A stretch of 64,000 nt of DNA from Solidesulfovibrio sp. (GTDB lineage Bacteria; Desulfobacterota; Desulfovibrionia; Desulfovibrionales; Desulfovibrionaceae), in the NCBI RefSeq assembly GCF_038562415.1, contig NZ_JBCFBA010000024.1, positions 1 to 64,000 on the forward strand. The letters are read 5' to 3'. Under the pieces are notes generated by a model. The model saw only the letters and a program-made list of their open reading frames with translations. It did not search any database and was not told the DNA's origin. The translations under genes were made by a program, and so were the position numbers. Positions 51,270 to 60,745 of the stretch are shown piece by piece (the stretch's first letter is position 1; each line of letters opens with the position of its first letter).

Positions 51270-53074
51270 GGCGCCACGGGCTCCATCGCCGCCAGGTCCG
51301 GCAAGGCCTGGCCGCCCTGGCGGCGCATGGCCTCGATGAGGCCCGAAAGCACCTCGGACTGGCCGCGCAGGCGTTCCAGGGCGGTCACGGACGCGGCCAT
51401 GGCCTGCGCCGTGTCCGAGGAGATGCGGTTGATGCCGTCGATGGCCCGGTTGATCTCCTCGCCGGCGGCGGACTGCTCCTCCGAGGCGGCGGCGATGGAC
51501 TGGACCTGGCCGGCCACGGCGTCGACCAGGGAGACGATCTCGCCCAGGGCGGCGCCGGAACGGCGGGCCGTGGCCGTGGTCTGGGCGATGCCGGAAACGG
51601 CCCGGTCCACGCTGTCCACGGTCTTGTGCGTTTCTTCCTGGATGCCGGTGACGGCCTGGCCGACCTCGCGGGTGGCGGTCATGGTCTTTTCGGCCAGCTT
51701 TCGCACCTCGTCGGCCACCACGGCGAAGCCGCGCCCGGCGTCGCCGGCCCGGGCGGCCTCGATGGCGGCGTTTAGGGCCAGCAGGTTCGTCTGGTCGGCG
51801 ATGTCGGTAATGACGCCGATGATGCGGCCGATGCCGTCGGCGCGCCGGCCCAGGTGGCCCATGTCCTCCTTGAGGGAGTCGGCCAGGGTGGACACGGCGT
51901 CGATGCCGCGCACCACCTCGGCCACGGCTCCCGCCCCCGTGACGGCCTTGTCCCTGGCCCGGGCGGCGGCCAGGGAGGCGTCGCCGGCGTTCTTGGCCAC
52001 TTCCAGGACCGTGCCCGCCATCTGGTCCATGGCCGTGGCCGTCTCCTCCAGTTGATGCGACTGGGCCCGGGCGCCGTCGTTGGAGGCGTCCACCTGGTGG
52101 GCGATGGCCTCCATGGCCTGTTCCAGGGCCTCGGCCACGGCCACGAGGCTGTCGGCGGTGGCGAGCAGGCTTTCTTGGCGTTTTTGCATGTCGTCCTTGG
52201 CGCATTCGGCCTCGAGCTTGCATTGGTGGGCGTTGGCGGCCTCGTGGCGGGCCCTTTCGCCGGTGGCGCGGCTCTCCTCGACCAGGCGGGCCAGGTTGTG
52301 CACCATGGCGCTGACGTGCCTGGCCAGGATGCCGATTTCGTCGCGCTGCTCGATGGCCGGCGCTTCCTCGAAATTCCCCTCGCTGGTGCGCTTGGAATAC
52401 TCCAGCAGCCTGCGCATGGGCCGGGTGATCTGGCGGGACACGAACAGGGCGAAGGCGATGGCCCCGGCGAACACGGCCAGGGAGAACAGGCCAAGGCCGA
52501 CGAGCGTGGCGCGGATCCGGTCCCGCGCGCCGGTTTCGATGGCCGTCACTTCCTCGCCGGCCACCTTGGCCAGGTTTTCGATGACCGCGCGGTGGGCCAG
52601 GTAAAGCGGGCGCAGCGTGCCGAAAAAGACGTCCCGGGCCGTGTCCTGGTCGCCGGCGGCCACGGCCGGCAGGAAGCTGCCGAAGGCGGCGTCGTAGAAA
52701 CGCGTGGCCGGATCGGCGGACGCCGCGGTGAGCAGGGACTGCGCCCGGGGGCTGATGGGGCTTTGCCGCCAGAAGGCCTGGCGGTCCTGGTATTCCTGGC
52801 GCAGCCCCTGGAGTTTTTCGGTCAGGGCGGCGATCGCGGCCCGGTCGCGGCTTTCCAGGATATCCATGGCCGTGGCGTAGCTTTCGATGATGAAGGCGGG
52901 CGGCGGCAGGATGTCGGCGATCAGGTCCTTGTTGCGGGTGATGGCTTCGTAGACCTCGCCGTCGACCACGATGCCGTGCAGGCTTTGGTAGCAAAACCCT
53001 CCCAGTACGACAAAAGCCACGGCGAACATGCCGATGATGGAAAAAAGCTTGGTCGTGATGCTGCGATGTTTCAT
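51266..53074 (-). CDS. Methyl-accepting chemotaxis protein (4HB-like)
   Basis: A 602-residue chemoreceptor. TM1 is near residues 8-30 ([18 protein letters not shown]). The periplasmic part, about 31-185, is helical, probably a four-helix-bundle sensor. TM2 is near 190-212, followed by HAMP ([20 protein letters not shown]) and the signalling domain with tip [22 protein letters not shown]-terminal CheR-tether pentapeptide is missing. The ATG at 53074 has AGGACAGGCAAGACC upstream, a weak site. It ends within the acyltransferase stop on the other strand. Its upstream gap contains a Fur-box-like site 300 bases away, nearer the GGDEF gene. Confidence 0.92.
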   Translation of the reverse strand: MKHRSITTKLFSIIGMFAVAFVVLGGFCYQSLHGIVVDGEVYEAITRNKDLIADILPPPAFIIESYATAMDILESRDRAAIAALTEKLQGLRQEYQDRQAFWRQSPISPRAQSLLTAASADPATRFYDAAFGSFLPAVAAGDQDTARDVFFGTLRPLYLAHRAVIENLAKVAGEEVTAIETGARDRIRATLVGLGLFSLAVFAGAIAFALFVSRQITRPMRRLLEYSKRTSEGNFEEAPAIEQRDEIGILARHVSAMVHNLARLVEESRATGERARHEAANAHQCKLEAECAKDDMQKRQESLLATADSLVAVAEALEQAMEAIAHQVDASNDGARAQSHQLEETATAMDQMAGTVLEVAKNAGDASLAAARARDKAVTGAGAVAEVVRGIDAVSTLADSLKEDMGHLGRRADGIGRIIGVITDIADQTNLLALNAAIEAARAGDAGRGFAVVADEVRKLAEKTMTATREVGQAVTGIQEETHKTVDSVDRAVSGIAQTTATARRSGAALGEIVSLVDAVAGQVQSIAAASEEQSAAGEEINRAIDGINRISSDTAQAMAASVTALERLRGQSEVLSGLIEAMRRQGGQALPDLAAMEPVAP

Positions 53075-53376
53075 GGTCTTGCCTGTCCTTGTTGTGAGTC
53101 GCGACGAAACCCGTCGCCGGGGACGTCACCTGGCCGAGGGCGAGCCGCTCGCCTTCGTGCCCGGGGTGGCCACCCATGACTGAAACCTCCATGATGCCGC
53201 TGGGATGCCGGTGCTTTTTGCTTAATATGATTTATTCGATCGAGTTAATTATAAATTAAATGGATTTTGTTGCCCCTGTAAAGGGAAAAGATCCGTTCCC
53301 GAGGTGCAGCGGTGCCGATATACGGCGCTTTGATGACAGGGAAGGGACGGGTGGCTGAAAATTGATCGCCAACAAT
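53075..53376. other. Non-coding region upstream of chemoreceptor
   Basis: About 300 bases with no convincing gene. It includes an AT-rich patch (53218-53270, TTAATATGATTTATTCGATC and beyond), the likely promoter area for the minus-strand chemoreceptor. No single -35/-10 pair stands out. The remaining gap to 53732 holds the Fur-box-like site and then GC-rich DNA whose open frames lack start signals. Confidence 0.5.
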
Positions 53377-53395
53377 GATAATGATAATCGTTATC
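53377..53395. promoter_or_regulatory. Fur-box-like operator
   Basis: GATAATGATAATCGTTATC differs from the consensus Fur box GATAATGATAATCATTATC at one of 19 positions. It lies in the 658-base gap between the minus-strand chemoreceptor (300 bases away) and the plus-strand diguanylate cyclase (340 bases away). It is strong as a motif; the controlled gene is not clear. Confidence 0.75.
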
Positions 53396-53732
53396 GAATA
53401 CGTGGCCCGTTGGCAAGCCCTTTTCCCGTGTTGCCAGAAAGGCCGGTCGTCCGGCCTGGACTCCAAGGGAAAATACGGCCGGCCTCTTGAAATCCCCGCC
53501 GGTTTTGCGTATTGGGCAATCGCTTCTCCCATACAATCGTTTTTCCGCTCCGGTATGGGGCTGTTTCCGGCAAAAAACCGTCAGGAACGGTGTTCGTGTG
53601 CCCGAGGCCTTGGGTGTGGCGGGATTGCATATCCGGGTCCTGGTCTTTGTGGCGGCCCCGGGGCCGGCAAGACGGTCGGTACCACGGCACGGCGTAAGCC
53701 CGTGCCGCATCGAGAAGGAAATAGTTTCTTTG

Positions 53733-55442
53733 ATGAAGCGCATCCCTTTTTCCCGCCGCATCGGAACCAAGATCATCGGCCTGTATCTGCTGGCCTTGTT
53801 GCCCCTTGTCACGGTGATCGCCGCCCTTAACGTGCATCTCCGCCAGGATGCGCTGGATCGCGGCCGCAGTCAGCTGTTGCGCCTTGCCTATGAAGCGGCC
53901 GGCGCCCAGGAGACCATGGTCCATGACCTCACGCGCCTGTTGCGCAATTTCGTGGCCCTGCCCGAGGTCCAGGACATGGACCTCCCGGCCCTGGACGCGA
54001 TCTTGCGGCGGCGGATCGAAACGCGGCCCGCCGTCAGCAACATGTTCGTCTGCGACCCCCGGGGCGAGGTGGTCGCCTCGGCCCGCAAGCCCTTTGCCGG
54101 CCTCAACAGCGCCCATCGCCGCTATTTCCGGGAGGCCGTCGCGGCAACGGGCCTGGTGGCCGGCGAATATCTGATCGGCCGGGTGACGGGCAATCCCGTG
54201 CTGCATTTTTCCCTGGCCATCCCGGGGCCGGGCGGCGCCGTGCGCGGGGTGGCCGTGGTCTCGCTCGATCTGCGGGCCCTGTCGGACGCGTTTGCCCGCA
54301 TCGGCCTGCCCGGCGGCGTCCGGGCCGCCACCCTCGACGTCAGGGGCAACGTCCTGGCCCGGTATCCCGACAGCGGGGCGTTGCTGCCCGAGGACTGGCG
54401 CCGGGAGTTCGTCCGGGAAGCCCTGGCCGGCGAGCAGGCCAGCGGCACCGTGCTGGCCAGGCGGGAGGACGGGGTGGAGATGATCCGGGCCTACAAGGCG
54501 TTGCGCCTGGACGGGGAAACGGCCGGCCCCTACGGCCTGGTCCTGGTCGGCATGCCGGTTTCCTCGGCCCTGGGCCAGGCTCGGGACATGCTGCTCGTTT
54601 CGGCCGGTGTTTCCGTGGGCTCCCTGTGCCTGGCCGTCGGCCTGGTGGTGGTGCTGGGCCGGGGGCGCATCGGCCGGCGGCTCGAGGTCCTGGCCGGATT
54701 CGCCGCCTCCCTGACCGAGGACAGGGTCTGCCGGCTGCCGCCGCGCTTCGGCCACGACGAGATCGGGTTGCTGGGCGAGCGGCTGGTGGAGATGTCGTGC
54801 ACGCTGCACGAGAAAAACGAACGCCTGGCCGAGGCCATGGCCAGCCTCGGGCGCGAGCGCGACCAGCTTTCCACGGTGGTCGGGCAGCTTCGCGAGGCCC
54901 ATGACGCCCTGGAGCGCCTGGCCAGCCAGGACTGCCTGACCGGACTGCGCAACCGCCGCTGCTTCAACGAGAAGATGCTGGTCGAGCTGGACCGGTTCGT
55001 GCGCTATGGCACGCCGTTTTCCCTGGTGCTGTTCGATATCGACGACTTCAAGCGGATAAACGATACCTACGGCCATCCGTTCGGCGATGAGGTCCTGCGC
55101 CGGCTCGGGTATCTGACACTCGGGATGGTGCGTTCCGTGGACGAGGCCTACCGCATCGGCGGGGAGGAATTCGCCCTGATCCTGCCGGAAACCGAGGGGG
55201 AAAACGCCAGGGTGCTGGCCGAACGGCTGCGCGAGCGGGTGGCGGCCCAGTCCGTGGCGGCGGACCCGGAGACGGCCGTCCGCTTCACCGTGAGCCTGGG
55301 CGTGGCCCAGGCCCATACCGGCGTCGCCGAGGCCAAGGATCTGTTCGCCGTGGCCGATAACGCCCTGTACAAGGCCAAGCGCACGGGAAAAAACCGCAGC
55401 GTGCTTGTGGCGGACAGCAGCGCTGTTGTCATGGCGTCCTGA
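53733..55442 (+). CDS. Cache-GGDEF diguanylate cyclase
   Basis: A 569-residue membrane diguanylate cyclase. TM1 is near residues 14-34 (LYLLALLPLVTVIAAL). A periplasmic double-Cache-like domain (about 40-285) has MFVCDPRGEVVASARKPFAG and GVAVVSLDLRALSDAFARI. TM2 lies near 290-312 and is followed by HAMP-like and coiled-coil segments. The GGDEF domain has the active motif GGEEF at residues 476-480 and the inhibitory RxxD site five residues before it (RSVD), so it should be active and product-inhibited. It makes c-di-GMP, which would act on PilZ-type receptors. The ATG at 53733 follows AAGGAA; a longer frame begins upstream without a family match. Confidence 0.92.
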   Translation: MKRIPFSRRIGTKIIGLYLLALLPLVTVIAALNVHLRQDALDRGRSQLLRLAYEAAGAQETMVHDLTRLLRNFVALPEVQDMDLPALDAILRRRIETRPAVSNMFVCDPRGEVVASARKPFAGLNSAHRRYFREAVAATGLVAGEYLIGRVTGNPVLHFSLAIPGPGGAVRGVAVVSLDLRALSDAFARIGLPGGVRAATLDVRGNVLARYPDSGALLPEDWRREFVREALAGEQASGTVLARREDGVEMIRAYKALRLDGETAGPYGLVLVGMPVSSALGQARDMLLVSAGVSVGSLCLAVGLVVVLGRGRIGRRLEVLAGFAASLTEDRVCRLPPRFGHDEIGLLGERLVEMSCTLHEKNERLAEAMASLGRERDQLSTVVGQLREAHDALERLASQDCLTGLRNRRCFNEKMLVELDRFVRYGTPFSLVLFDIDDFKRINDTYGHPFGDEVLRRLGYLTLGMVRSVDEAYRIGGEEFALILPETEGENARVLAERLRERVAAQSVAADPETAVRFTVSLGVAQAHTGVAEAKDLFAVADNALYKAKRTGKNRSVLVADSSAVVMAS

Positions 55443-55460
55443 GGCGCGTGGCGGCCATCC

Positions 55461-57635
55461 TTATTTGGAGGTGCCGGTAAAATTCTGGAAGACGAAGAAC
55501 TTGTCGGCACGACTGCCGCCGACGCCGTAAAAGCTGATATAGTACCAGTGTTTTGTTCCGGGAGGATAGATGTTCGCCGTGAAGGTTTGGACATACTTGT
55601 TTCCGATGCAGGCGATGAGGTGATAATTGATTGCATCGGTCGACTCATAGACTTCGAAGCCGAGAACGTCTTTCAGTTGTTCCTCGCTTAAATTCCAGTT
55701 CGCCGTGATGGAATAGTCGCTGTAGCCATACTGCCATCCGTAGACATGTAGGCCTGAAGAGGTGATCAAGGAACGTGTAATGTGAATATGGGCGTTTCGC
55801 TTGAAGGTCTTTTGGGCGATTTTGAATGAAAACGCCTTGTCGACGAGGCCGATGCCAAACTGTTGCGGCGAGACGGTCACATTGACGGCGACGGAGGAAT
55901 GAGGATCAATGGTACCTTTGGCCGGGGAAGCTCCTATCACGCCGGGAATTCCGGAAAAAGACCAGTTGACGACGGAGTCGTCGTCGTTTTTGAGCAAGAA
56001 TTGCTGGGTATACGTTCGCGAAGAGCCGAAGGTGTGGGTGAGGTAAAGGTTGTCACCGTCTACGTCAAGCTTGTCCTCGTTGGCGCAGTCGCTGTTCATG
56101 CTCCATTGCTTGACGGTCCTGGAGTAGTTGCCGATCGTAAACGTTGCTTTTTGCTGGAGTTCGTCCAGATCCAGGAACTTTCCGATGGTGGTGTCGCCCG
56201 AGAAATCCCAGGAAAAAGTGCCGCCGATGCCGACGTCCGCCTTGACGGCAAACCCCTCGCAGGCGCTGATAAGACCGTAATCACCTTTCAATTCAAAAAA
56301 CGGCGAAATGTCGAAGGACGGACCGGTGGCGCTCATGAACTTGAGTTTGGGCGAGACGCTGAGGGCGGCCTTCGCTTTGCCGGTGGCAAGGCTGAATTGG
56401 GGCTGGTCGAATTGATGGGACACCGTGGCCGTGTTGACGATGTCCCAGGCCGGGGAACGGTCCGCGTCATAGGTGAGGCCGGCTGAGGTCAGCGTGTTCA
56501 TGCTTCCCGAGAAGGAGATGGCGGAGCTGAGGGAGCCTTCGAGCTCCAAGGCGAAGGCGATGGAACAATCGGTCCAGACTGGACCAGAGAAGATTTTGGC
56601 GAAAACCAGTTCGGCGAGTTGTCTCTTGTTGGAAAACTGCAAATAGGAGCCTGTCACCTTAATGGTCAGCCGCTCCGTGCTCTTGACTTCCGGGACGAAG
56701 GTGAATTGTTTGAGTTGGAAATATTCGTAATTCTGTGAGGTGACGAGATTGAGCTCCACATCGATTTCGCCGCACAGCTTCGCGGTCACACCCCCGGCGT
56801 TGTTTAATTCCAGGCAGCCTTCCGCAAGCCCGCCGTCGTCGCTGCTTTGGGCGGGGTCGCCGAACTGGATGGTGAAAACGGTGCTGTCCGGCGCGGCCGG
56901 CTTCAGGCGCATGCCCTCTCCCGCCGTCACGAGGGACGCCGTGCCGGCCGCCAGGTCGGCATGGGTCATTTTTTTGCTGATATAAATCGTCCCGGAGGCG
57001 ATGATGTCCTCCAGGGTGCAGCTTTCGGTCTCGATCCGCGCGATGCCGGAACCGAGGGGGGTCACGGAGACGACGCGCCGGAAAAAGCTCGGTTCGCCCT
57101 TGTTCACGACATAGTCCCCGGCGCCGAGGCCCTGGATTTTTTGGGCCAGCGCGGTGTCGCTCACCCTGGCCGTCAGGGTGTAGGCCGTTCCGTAGGCGAC
57201 CACGGTCGCCCCGGTGACGTCCACGACCGTGACGTCCTTGTAGGTGATGGACGGGGTGGCGAAGTGTAGGAAGACGTTGCGATCCTGGGACAGGGGAACC
57301 GTGCAGTGCATGTTGTCGTCGGAAACGGACTGGCAACCTTCCCAGGTAGCCACGGCCGCGCCGGCTTTCGGGATGGCGGTCAGGGTGATCAGGCTCGTGT
57401 TGTTTTGCACGAACATTTTGGAGGTCGTGCCCTGTCCCGTGTCGTAATTGTAGGATAGACTGTTGTCTGAGGAGAAAAACGACCCAGGTCCCGTGGAAAA
57501 GACATTGATGCGACTCTTTGTTTGGTCAACGCCCACCAGAATGCTCGGCAAAAAATCAAGAATGTCGGCGGCGACGACGGTGGTCGGTAGTATGCAGAGA
57601 AGCGTTGCGAGTACAAGACAGCGTATGGGAAACAT
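55461..57635 (-). CDS. Secreted protein of unknown function
   Basis: A 724-residue exported protein not recognised. The signal peptide is MFPIRCLVLATLLCILPTT followed by VVAAD. The mature protein is beta-rich: repeated short strands of Thr, Ser and Val, many aromatic residues, and few cysteines, some in pairs (EGCLELN with AKLCGEI). Segments such as SVAVNVTVSPQQFGIGLVD resemble Ig-like repeats, and WNLSEEQLKDVLGFEVYEST at the end resembles a fibronectin-type fold. It may be an adhesin or extracellular structural protein. Codon use is more AT-rich than that of its neighbours. The ATG at 57635 has AAGGAA upstream. No conserved enzyme motif is seen. Confidence 0.75.
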   Translation of the reverse strand: MFPIRCLVLATLLCILPTTVVAADILDFLPSILVGVDQTKSRINVFSTGPGSFFSSDNSLSYNYDTGQGTTSKMFVQNNTSLITLTAIPKAGAAVATWEGCQSVSDDNMHCTVPLSQDRNVFLHFATPSITYKDVTVVDVTGATVVAYGTAYTLTARVSDTALAQKIQGLGAGDYVVNKGEPSFFRRVVSVTPLGSGIARIETESCTLEDIIASGTIYISKKMTHADLAAGTASLVTAGEGMRLKPAAPDSTVFTIQFGDPAQSSDDGGLAEGCLELNNAGGVTAKLCGEIDVELNLVTSQNYEYFQLKQFTFVPEVKSTERLTIKVTGSYLQFSNKRQLAELVFAKIFSGPVWTDCSIAFALELEGSLSSAISFSGSMNTLTSAGLTYDADRSPAWDIVNTATVSHQFDQPQFSLATGKAKAALSVSPKLKFMSATGPSFDISPFFELKGDYGLISACEGFAVKADVGIGGTFSWDFSGDTTIGKFLDLDELQQKATFTIGNYSRTVKQWSMNSDCANEDKLDVDGDNLYLTHTFGSSRTYTQQFLLKNDDDSVVNWSFSGIPGVIGASPAKGTIDPHSSVAVNVTVSPQQFGIGLVDKAFSFKIAQKTFKRNAHIHITRSLITSSGLHVYGWQYGYSDYSITANWNLSEEQLKDVLGFEVYESTDAINYHLIACIGNKYVQTFTANIYPPGTKHWYYISFYGVGGSRADKFFVFQNFTGTSK

Positions 57636-58001
57636 TGTCGATTCCTTGTAAAAAGTGTAATGAGGTATGGAAAAAATTCCCCCATAGCACACCAAATACG
57701 AATCAGTCACAAGGTCGAAACGGCAAAAATTAACCTTGCGTAACCCTGAAAACGAAAGTTTTTCATCTGAAAAATCGCCGTATTGCCGAACTTCCATCTG
57801 CGGGCTAGTTTATTTCTTTGCTGTCTGCTGTATGGACTATATTATAACTGCCGTTTTGTGTCAATCATGGCATGATGCTTGTTGGCATGGGGCGCGGCAC
57901 GGACGACCATGGCTTGCCGCGCTGAGGGCAAGCTTGCGGCTTGAGTTCCGGCAGCGTTCATAGTAAGCGCCCAAGCGCCGGTGTCTGCCGGCGGAAATTG
58001 C
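57636..58001. other. Divergent AT-rich promoter region
   Basis: A 366-base divergent gap between the secreted protein and the GT39 gene. It is AT-rich, with runs like AACGAAAGTTTTTCATC and TATATTATAACTG. It holds a 13-base palindrome ATCATGGCATGAT at 57864-57876, which could be an operator. No single promoter was picked with confidence. Confidence 0.45.
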
Positions 58002-59663
58002 ATGCATCACGCCACTTCCCCGACGACCGCCGGCCCCGTTCCGGCCGCGCCGCCCGGTCGACCGGGCCTTTTCGCCCGCCCGGACTGGGCGCTCGTCGCC
58101 ATCCTGTGTGTCGCCGCCTGGCTGTTGTTCTACAACCTCGGCCAGCGCCCCTTCTGGCAGGACGAGGCCGAGACCGCCTGCCTGGCCAAAAACGTCCTCA
58201 AATCCGGGCTTCCCTACGCCTTCGACGGGGTCAACGTCGTCTCCCAGGAAGAGGAGCGCGAATTCGACAAGACCGGCGGCTACCTCTGGCGCTGGTCGCC
58301 CTGGATTCAAATTTATATGCAGGCCGGCGGCTTCGCCCTCGGCGGACTCGATACCGCGGCCGGGCGTTTTCCCTTCGCCCTGGCCGCCCTGGTGGCCATC
58401 TTCTGGACCTACCGGCTCGTGCGCCGCCACTTCGGCGACCGGTCCTGGGCGCTTTTGGCCGCCACCCTGCTCACGCTGTGCGTGCCCTACCTGCTCATCG
58501 GCCGCCAGGCCCGCTACTACGCCCCGGGCACGCTGTTCGTCCTGTGGACGCTCGACGCCTTTTTTTCCGACTGGCAGCGTCGGTGGGCGCCCTGGTGGGC
58601 GATGTTTCTCGGCATGGTGCTGCTTTTCCATGCCAACTACCTGCTCTTTTTGAGCTTCGCCCCGACGGCCCTGGTTGCGGCCGCGTTGGTTTTCCCCGAG
58701 CGCATGCAGGTGAGGCGCCTGGCCCTGCTGGCCGGGGCCACCACGCTCGTGGCCGTCATCCCGGGCATCCTCCTCTACCGCATCGGCCGGCAAAGCGGCA
58801 TGTTCGACATCCTGCTCGTGCCGGAAAACCTGATGCTCTATTTCGCCGACCTGTGCATGTTCTGCATCCCCTTGCCGGTGTCCGTGGCCCTGGTGTGGCG
58901 CTGGCGGGGTTTTTTCACCCGGTTGCGCCGGCCGGCCGACGACGGCGAGCGGTTCGTCCTTTTTTCCGCCGTGCTCATCATCCTGAGCCTGGCCTTCCTC
59001 GGCCTCGTGCCCCAGCGTTTTTTCCGCTACATCGCCCATCTGCTGCCGCTATGCGCCATCCTGCTCGCCTGGTGCGTGCGCCGGCTGTGGGGCTTTTCCC
59101 GGCCCGCTTCGGTCATGCTTTTTTTCCTGCTGGCCGCGACCAACTGGCTGGCCGTCTATCCCATGGAGCGGCTGAAAATCGTCAACCGGCCGTGGCAGAA
59201 CGATTTCCGCATGCTCACCTCGCTTAATTTCCCGATAAAGCTCTTCGTCACCGAGCTTGTCTGCGGCTATCCCGACGTCAACACGGCCATCGTGGGATTT
59301 TTCAAGACCCACGCCAAACCGGGGCAGACGGTGCTGGCCGAATACGGCGATTTGCCGCTGGCGTTTTACGTCGACGGCCTGCGCGTCCTTGGCGGCCTGC
59401 AGGGGCCGGTGCCCGAGGGCGCCCGGCCGGACTGGGTGCTGCGGCGCCGGGTGGTGCGGGTCAACCGCGACCGGTTCCTGTTCGATGCCCGGGAGTTCAC
59501 CGACGCCCTGGATTTCGAGCGCGACTACGAGCGCGTGCCTCTGGCCTTTCCGGACGAGACCTTCGGCAACCGCACCGACGACCCCAACCACCACTACTTC
59601 GTGCCCGTGGAGGCGCCCCAAAAGGAGCTGGAGGTCTGGCGGCGCAAGGAGGCGACCCCGTGA
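58002..59663 (+). CDS. GT39/PMT-family membrane glycosyltransferase
   Basis: A 553-residue GT-C enzyme with about eleven hydrophobic segments. The first periplasmic loop has the acidic motif PFWQDEAETACLA. The following loops have RWSPWIQIYMQAGG and IGRQARYYAPGTLF, both typical of ArnT/PMT-like enzymes. The last 150 residues form a soluble domain (YGDLPLAFYVDGLRVLGGLQ). It transfers a sugar from polyprenyl phosphate on the outer membrane face. A GTG at 57981 is possible; ATG 58002 with GGCGGAAA upstream was chosen. It overlaps the next small gene by four bases (GTGA) and is the first of three coupled genes. Confidence 0.87.
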   Translation: MHHATSPTTAGPVPAAPPGRPGLFARPDWALVAILCVAAWLLFYNLGQRPFWQDEAETACLAKNVLKSGLPYAFDGVNVVSQEEEREFDKTGGYLWRWSPWIQIYMQAGGFALGGLDTAAGRFPFALAALVAIFWTYRLVRRHFGDRSWALLAATLLTLCVPYLLIGRQARYYAPGTLFVLWTLDAFFSDWQRRWAPWWAMFLGMVLLFHANYLLFLSFAPTALVAAALVFPERMQVRRLALLAGATTLVAVIPGILLYRIGRQSGMFDILLVPENLMLYFADLCMFCIPLPVSVALVWRWRGFFTRLRRPADDGERFVLFSAVLIILSLAFLGLVPQRFFRYIAHLLPLCAILLAWCVRRLWGFSRPASVMLFFLLAATNWLAVYPMERLKIVNRPWQNDFRMLTSLNFPIKLFVTELVCGYPDVNTAIVGFFKTHAKPGQTVLAEYGDLPLAFYVDGLRVLGGLQGPVPEGARPDWVLRRRVVRVNRDRFLFDAREFTDALDFERDYERVPLAFPDETFGNRTDDPNHHYFVPVEAPQKELEVWRRKEATP

Positions 59664-60094
59664 AGCGCCTGGCCACCCGCGACAACGTCGTGCGCCTGCT
59701 GCTGCTCGTGGCCCTGGGCGTCACCCTCTACAAGGGCTTCCTCAAAACCCCCGAGGGCGCCGCTTGGCTCAAGCCCGCCGGCTTTTTCGAGGGCCTGGTC
59801 AACGACGGCGAGAACACCGCCATCATGAAGGAGCGCCACCGCGACGTGCTGGAGGCCACGGACAAGGCCGTGCGCGTGCGCCTGGACGAGCTGCGCGCCG
59901 GGGTCTACAGGCCGGCCCCGGGCTCGATCGTCAGCGAGGAATCCCTTGTCCGGGCCATCCGCAAGGACCAGGCCACGCGCGAGCGGGCCGCAGACGACGA
60001 GGTGCGGGCCTTCGAAAAGCTGGAGCGGGCCAAGGGCCTGGAGGCGGCCGGCTGGCGCATGGGCCTTGGCTGCGCGGCGGAGGGCAGGCCGTGA
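59660..60094 (+). CDS. Small membrane-anchored helical protein
   Basis: A 144-residue protein not recognised. One hydrophobic segment lies at residues 10-26 (VVRLLLLVALGVTLYKG) and a long helical, Arg- and Glu-rich part follows (IMKERHRDVLEATDKAVRV, then AIRKDQATRERAADDEVRAF). It starts GTG 59660 with AAGGAGG upstream and overlaps the GT39 stop (GTGA), then overlaps the following gene by four bases. It should be an accessory subunit of the membrane glycosyltransferase, judged by coupling only. Confidence 0.62.
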   Translation: MKRLATRDNVVRLLLLVALGVTLYKGFLKTPEGAAWLKPAGFFEGLVNDGENTAIMKERHRDVLEATDKAVRVRLDELRAGVYRPAPGSIVSEESLVRAIRKDQATRERAADDEVRAFEKLERAKGLEAAGWRMGLGCAAEGRP

Positions 60095-60618
60095 GCCGGG
60101 CGGGCAAGGCCGTGCGTGTGTCCCTGTGGGGCGGCCTGGGACTGCTGGTCCTGGCCGTGGCCGCGCTCCTCTGGTTCGGGGTCTGGCACTATCCGGCCCT
60201 GGGCCTGGCCGGCATCCCGAAAGACGACCCCGGCCGGGCCATGGACCTGGCCGTGCGGGGCATGACCGCCGCCGACGGGCTGGCCTTCGAGGACTGGGAC
60301 TTCCGGAAGTTCCGCGCCGTGGCCCGCGGCGGCGAGGCCTACGCCTGGGGTGCGGCCCGCTGCCGGGCGGCCGACGGGTCCACGGCCTTTTACTGGGTCT
60401 ATCTCGAATGGAGCAAGAAGCGCGGCCAGTGGCTGCGCAACTACAGCCTGGAGCTGGCCGCGCCCGACGACGAAATCTACTTCACCCGGACCTTCCCCGG
60501 CCAGTTCGGCCGGGCCGGGCTGGCCCTGGGCAAGCTCCTCGGCCAACTGGCCTCCCACGTCCGGGAGGCCCGGGCCTGGGCCCGAAATCCCCAAGGCTTG
60601 CAAACGCCGGGCCTTTGA
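60091..60618 (+). CDS. Small membrane protein of coupled set
   Basis: A 175-residue protein not recognised. A hydrophobic segment lies near residues 13-32 (WGGLGLLVLAVAALLWFG). A soluble outer part follows with WDFRKFRAVARGGEAYAWGA and a Trp/Tyr-rich mid-region (FYWVYLEWSKKRGQWLRNYSL), which might bind sugar or lipid. It starts GTG 60091 over the previous stop and ends 127 bases before the alpha-oxoamine synthase. It is the third gene of the coupled glycosyltransferase set. Confidence 0.6.
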   Translation: MSRAGKAVRVSLWGGLGLLVLAVAALLWFGVWHYPALGLAGIPKDDPGRAMDLAVRGMTAADGLAFEDWDFRKFRAVARGGEAYAWGAARCRAADGSTAFYWVYLEWSKKRGQWLRNYSLELAAPDDEIYFTRTFPGQFGRAGLALGKLLGQLASHVREARAWARNPQGLQTPGL

Positions 60619-60745
60619 CGTATTGGCGATTCTTCCGGCCATGAGCCGGAGACCGGCCTGGCCTGACCGCCGCCGGCGCGGCGCATCGCCGAACCCCGTC
60701 CGCGCCGCCGCCGCCCCCAAACCACGCGAGGAAACGACGAACGCC

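Noticed and set aside
53245-53830. Short frames over the Fur-box region
   Set aside because: They begin inside the Fur-box or AT-rich sequence, have random-looking translations and no start signals.
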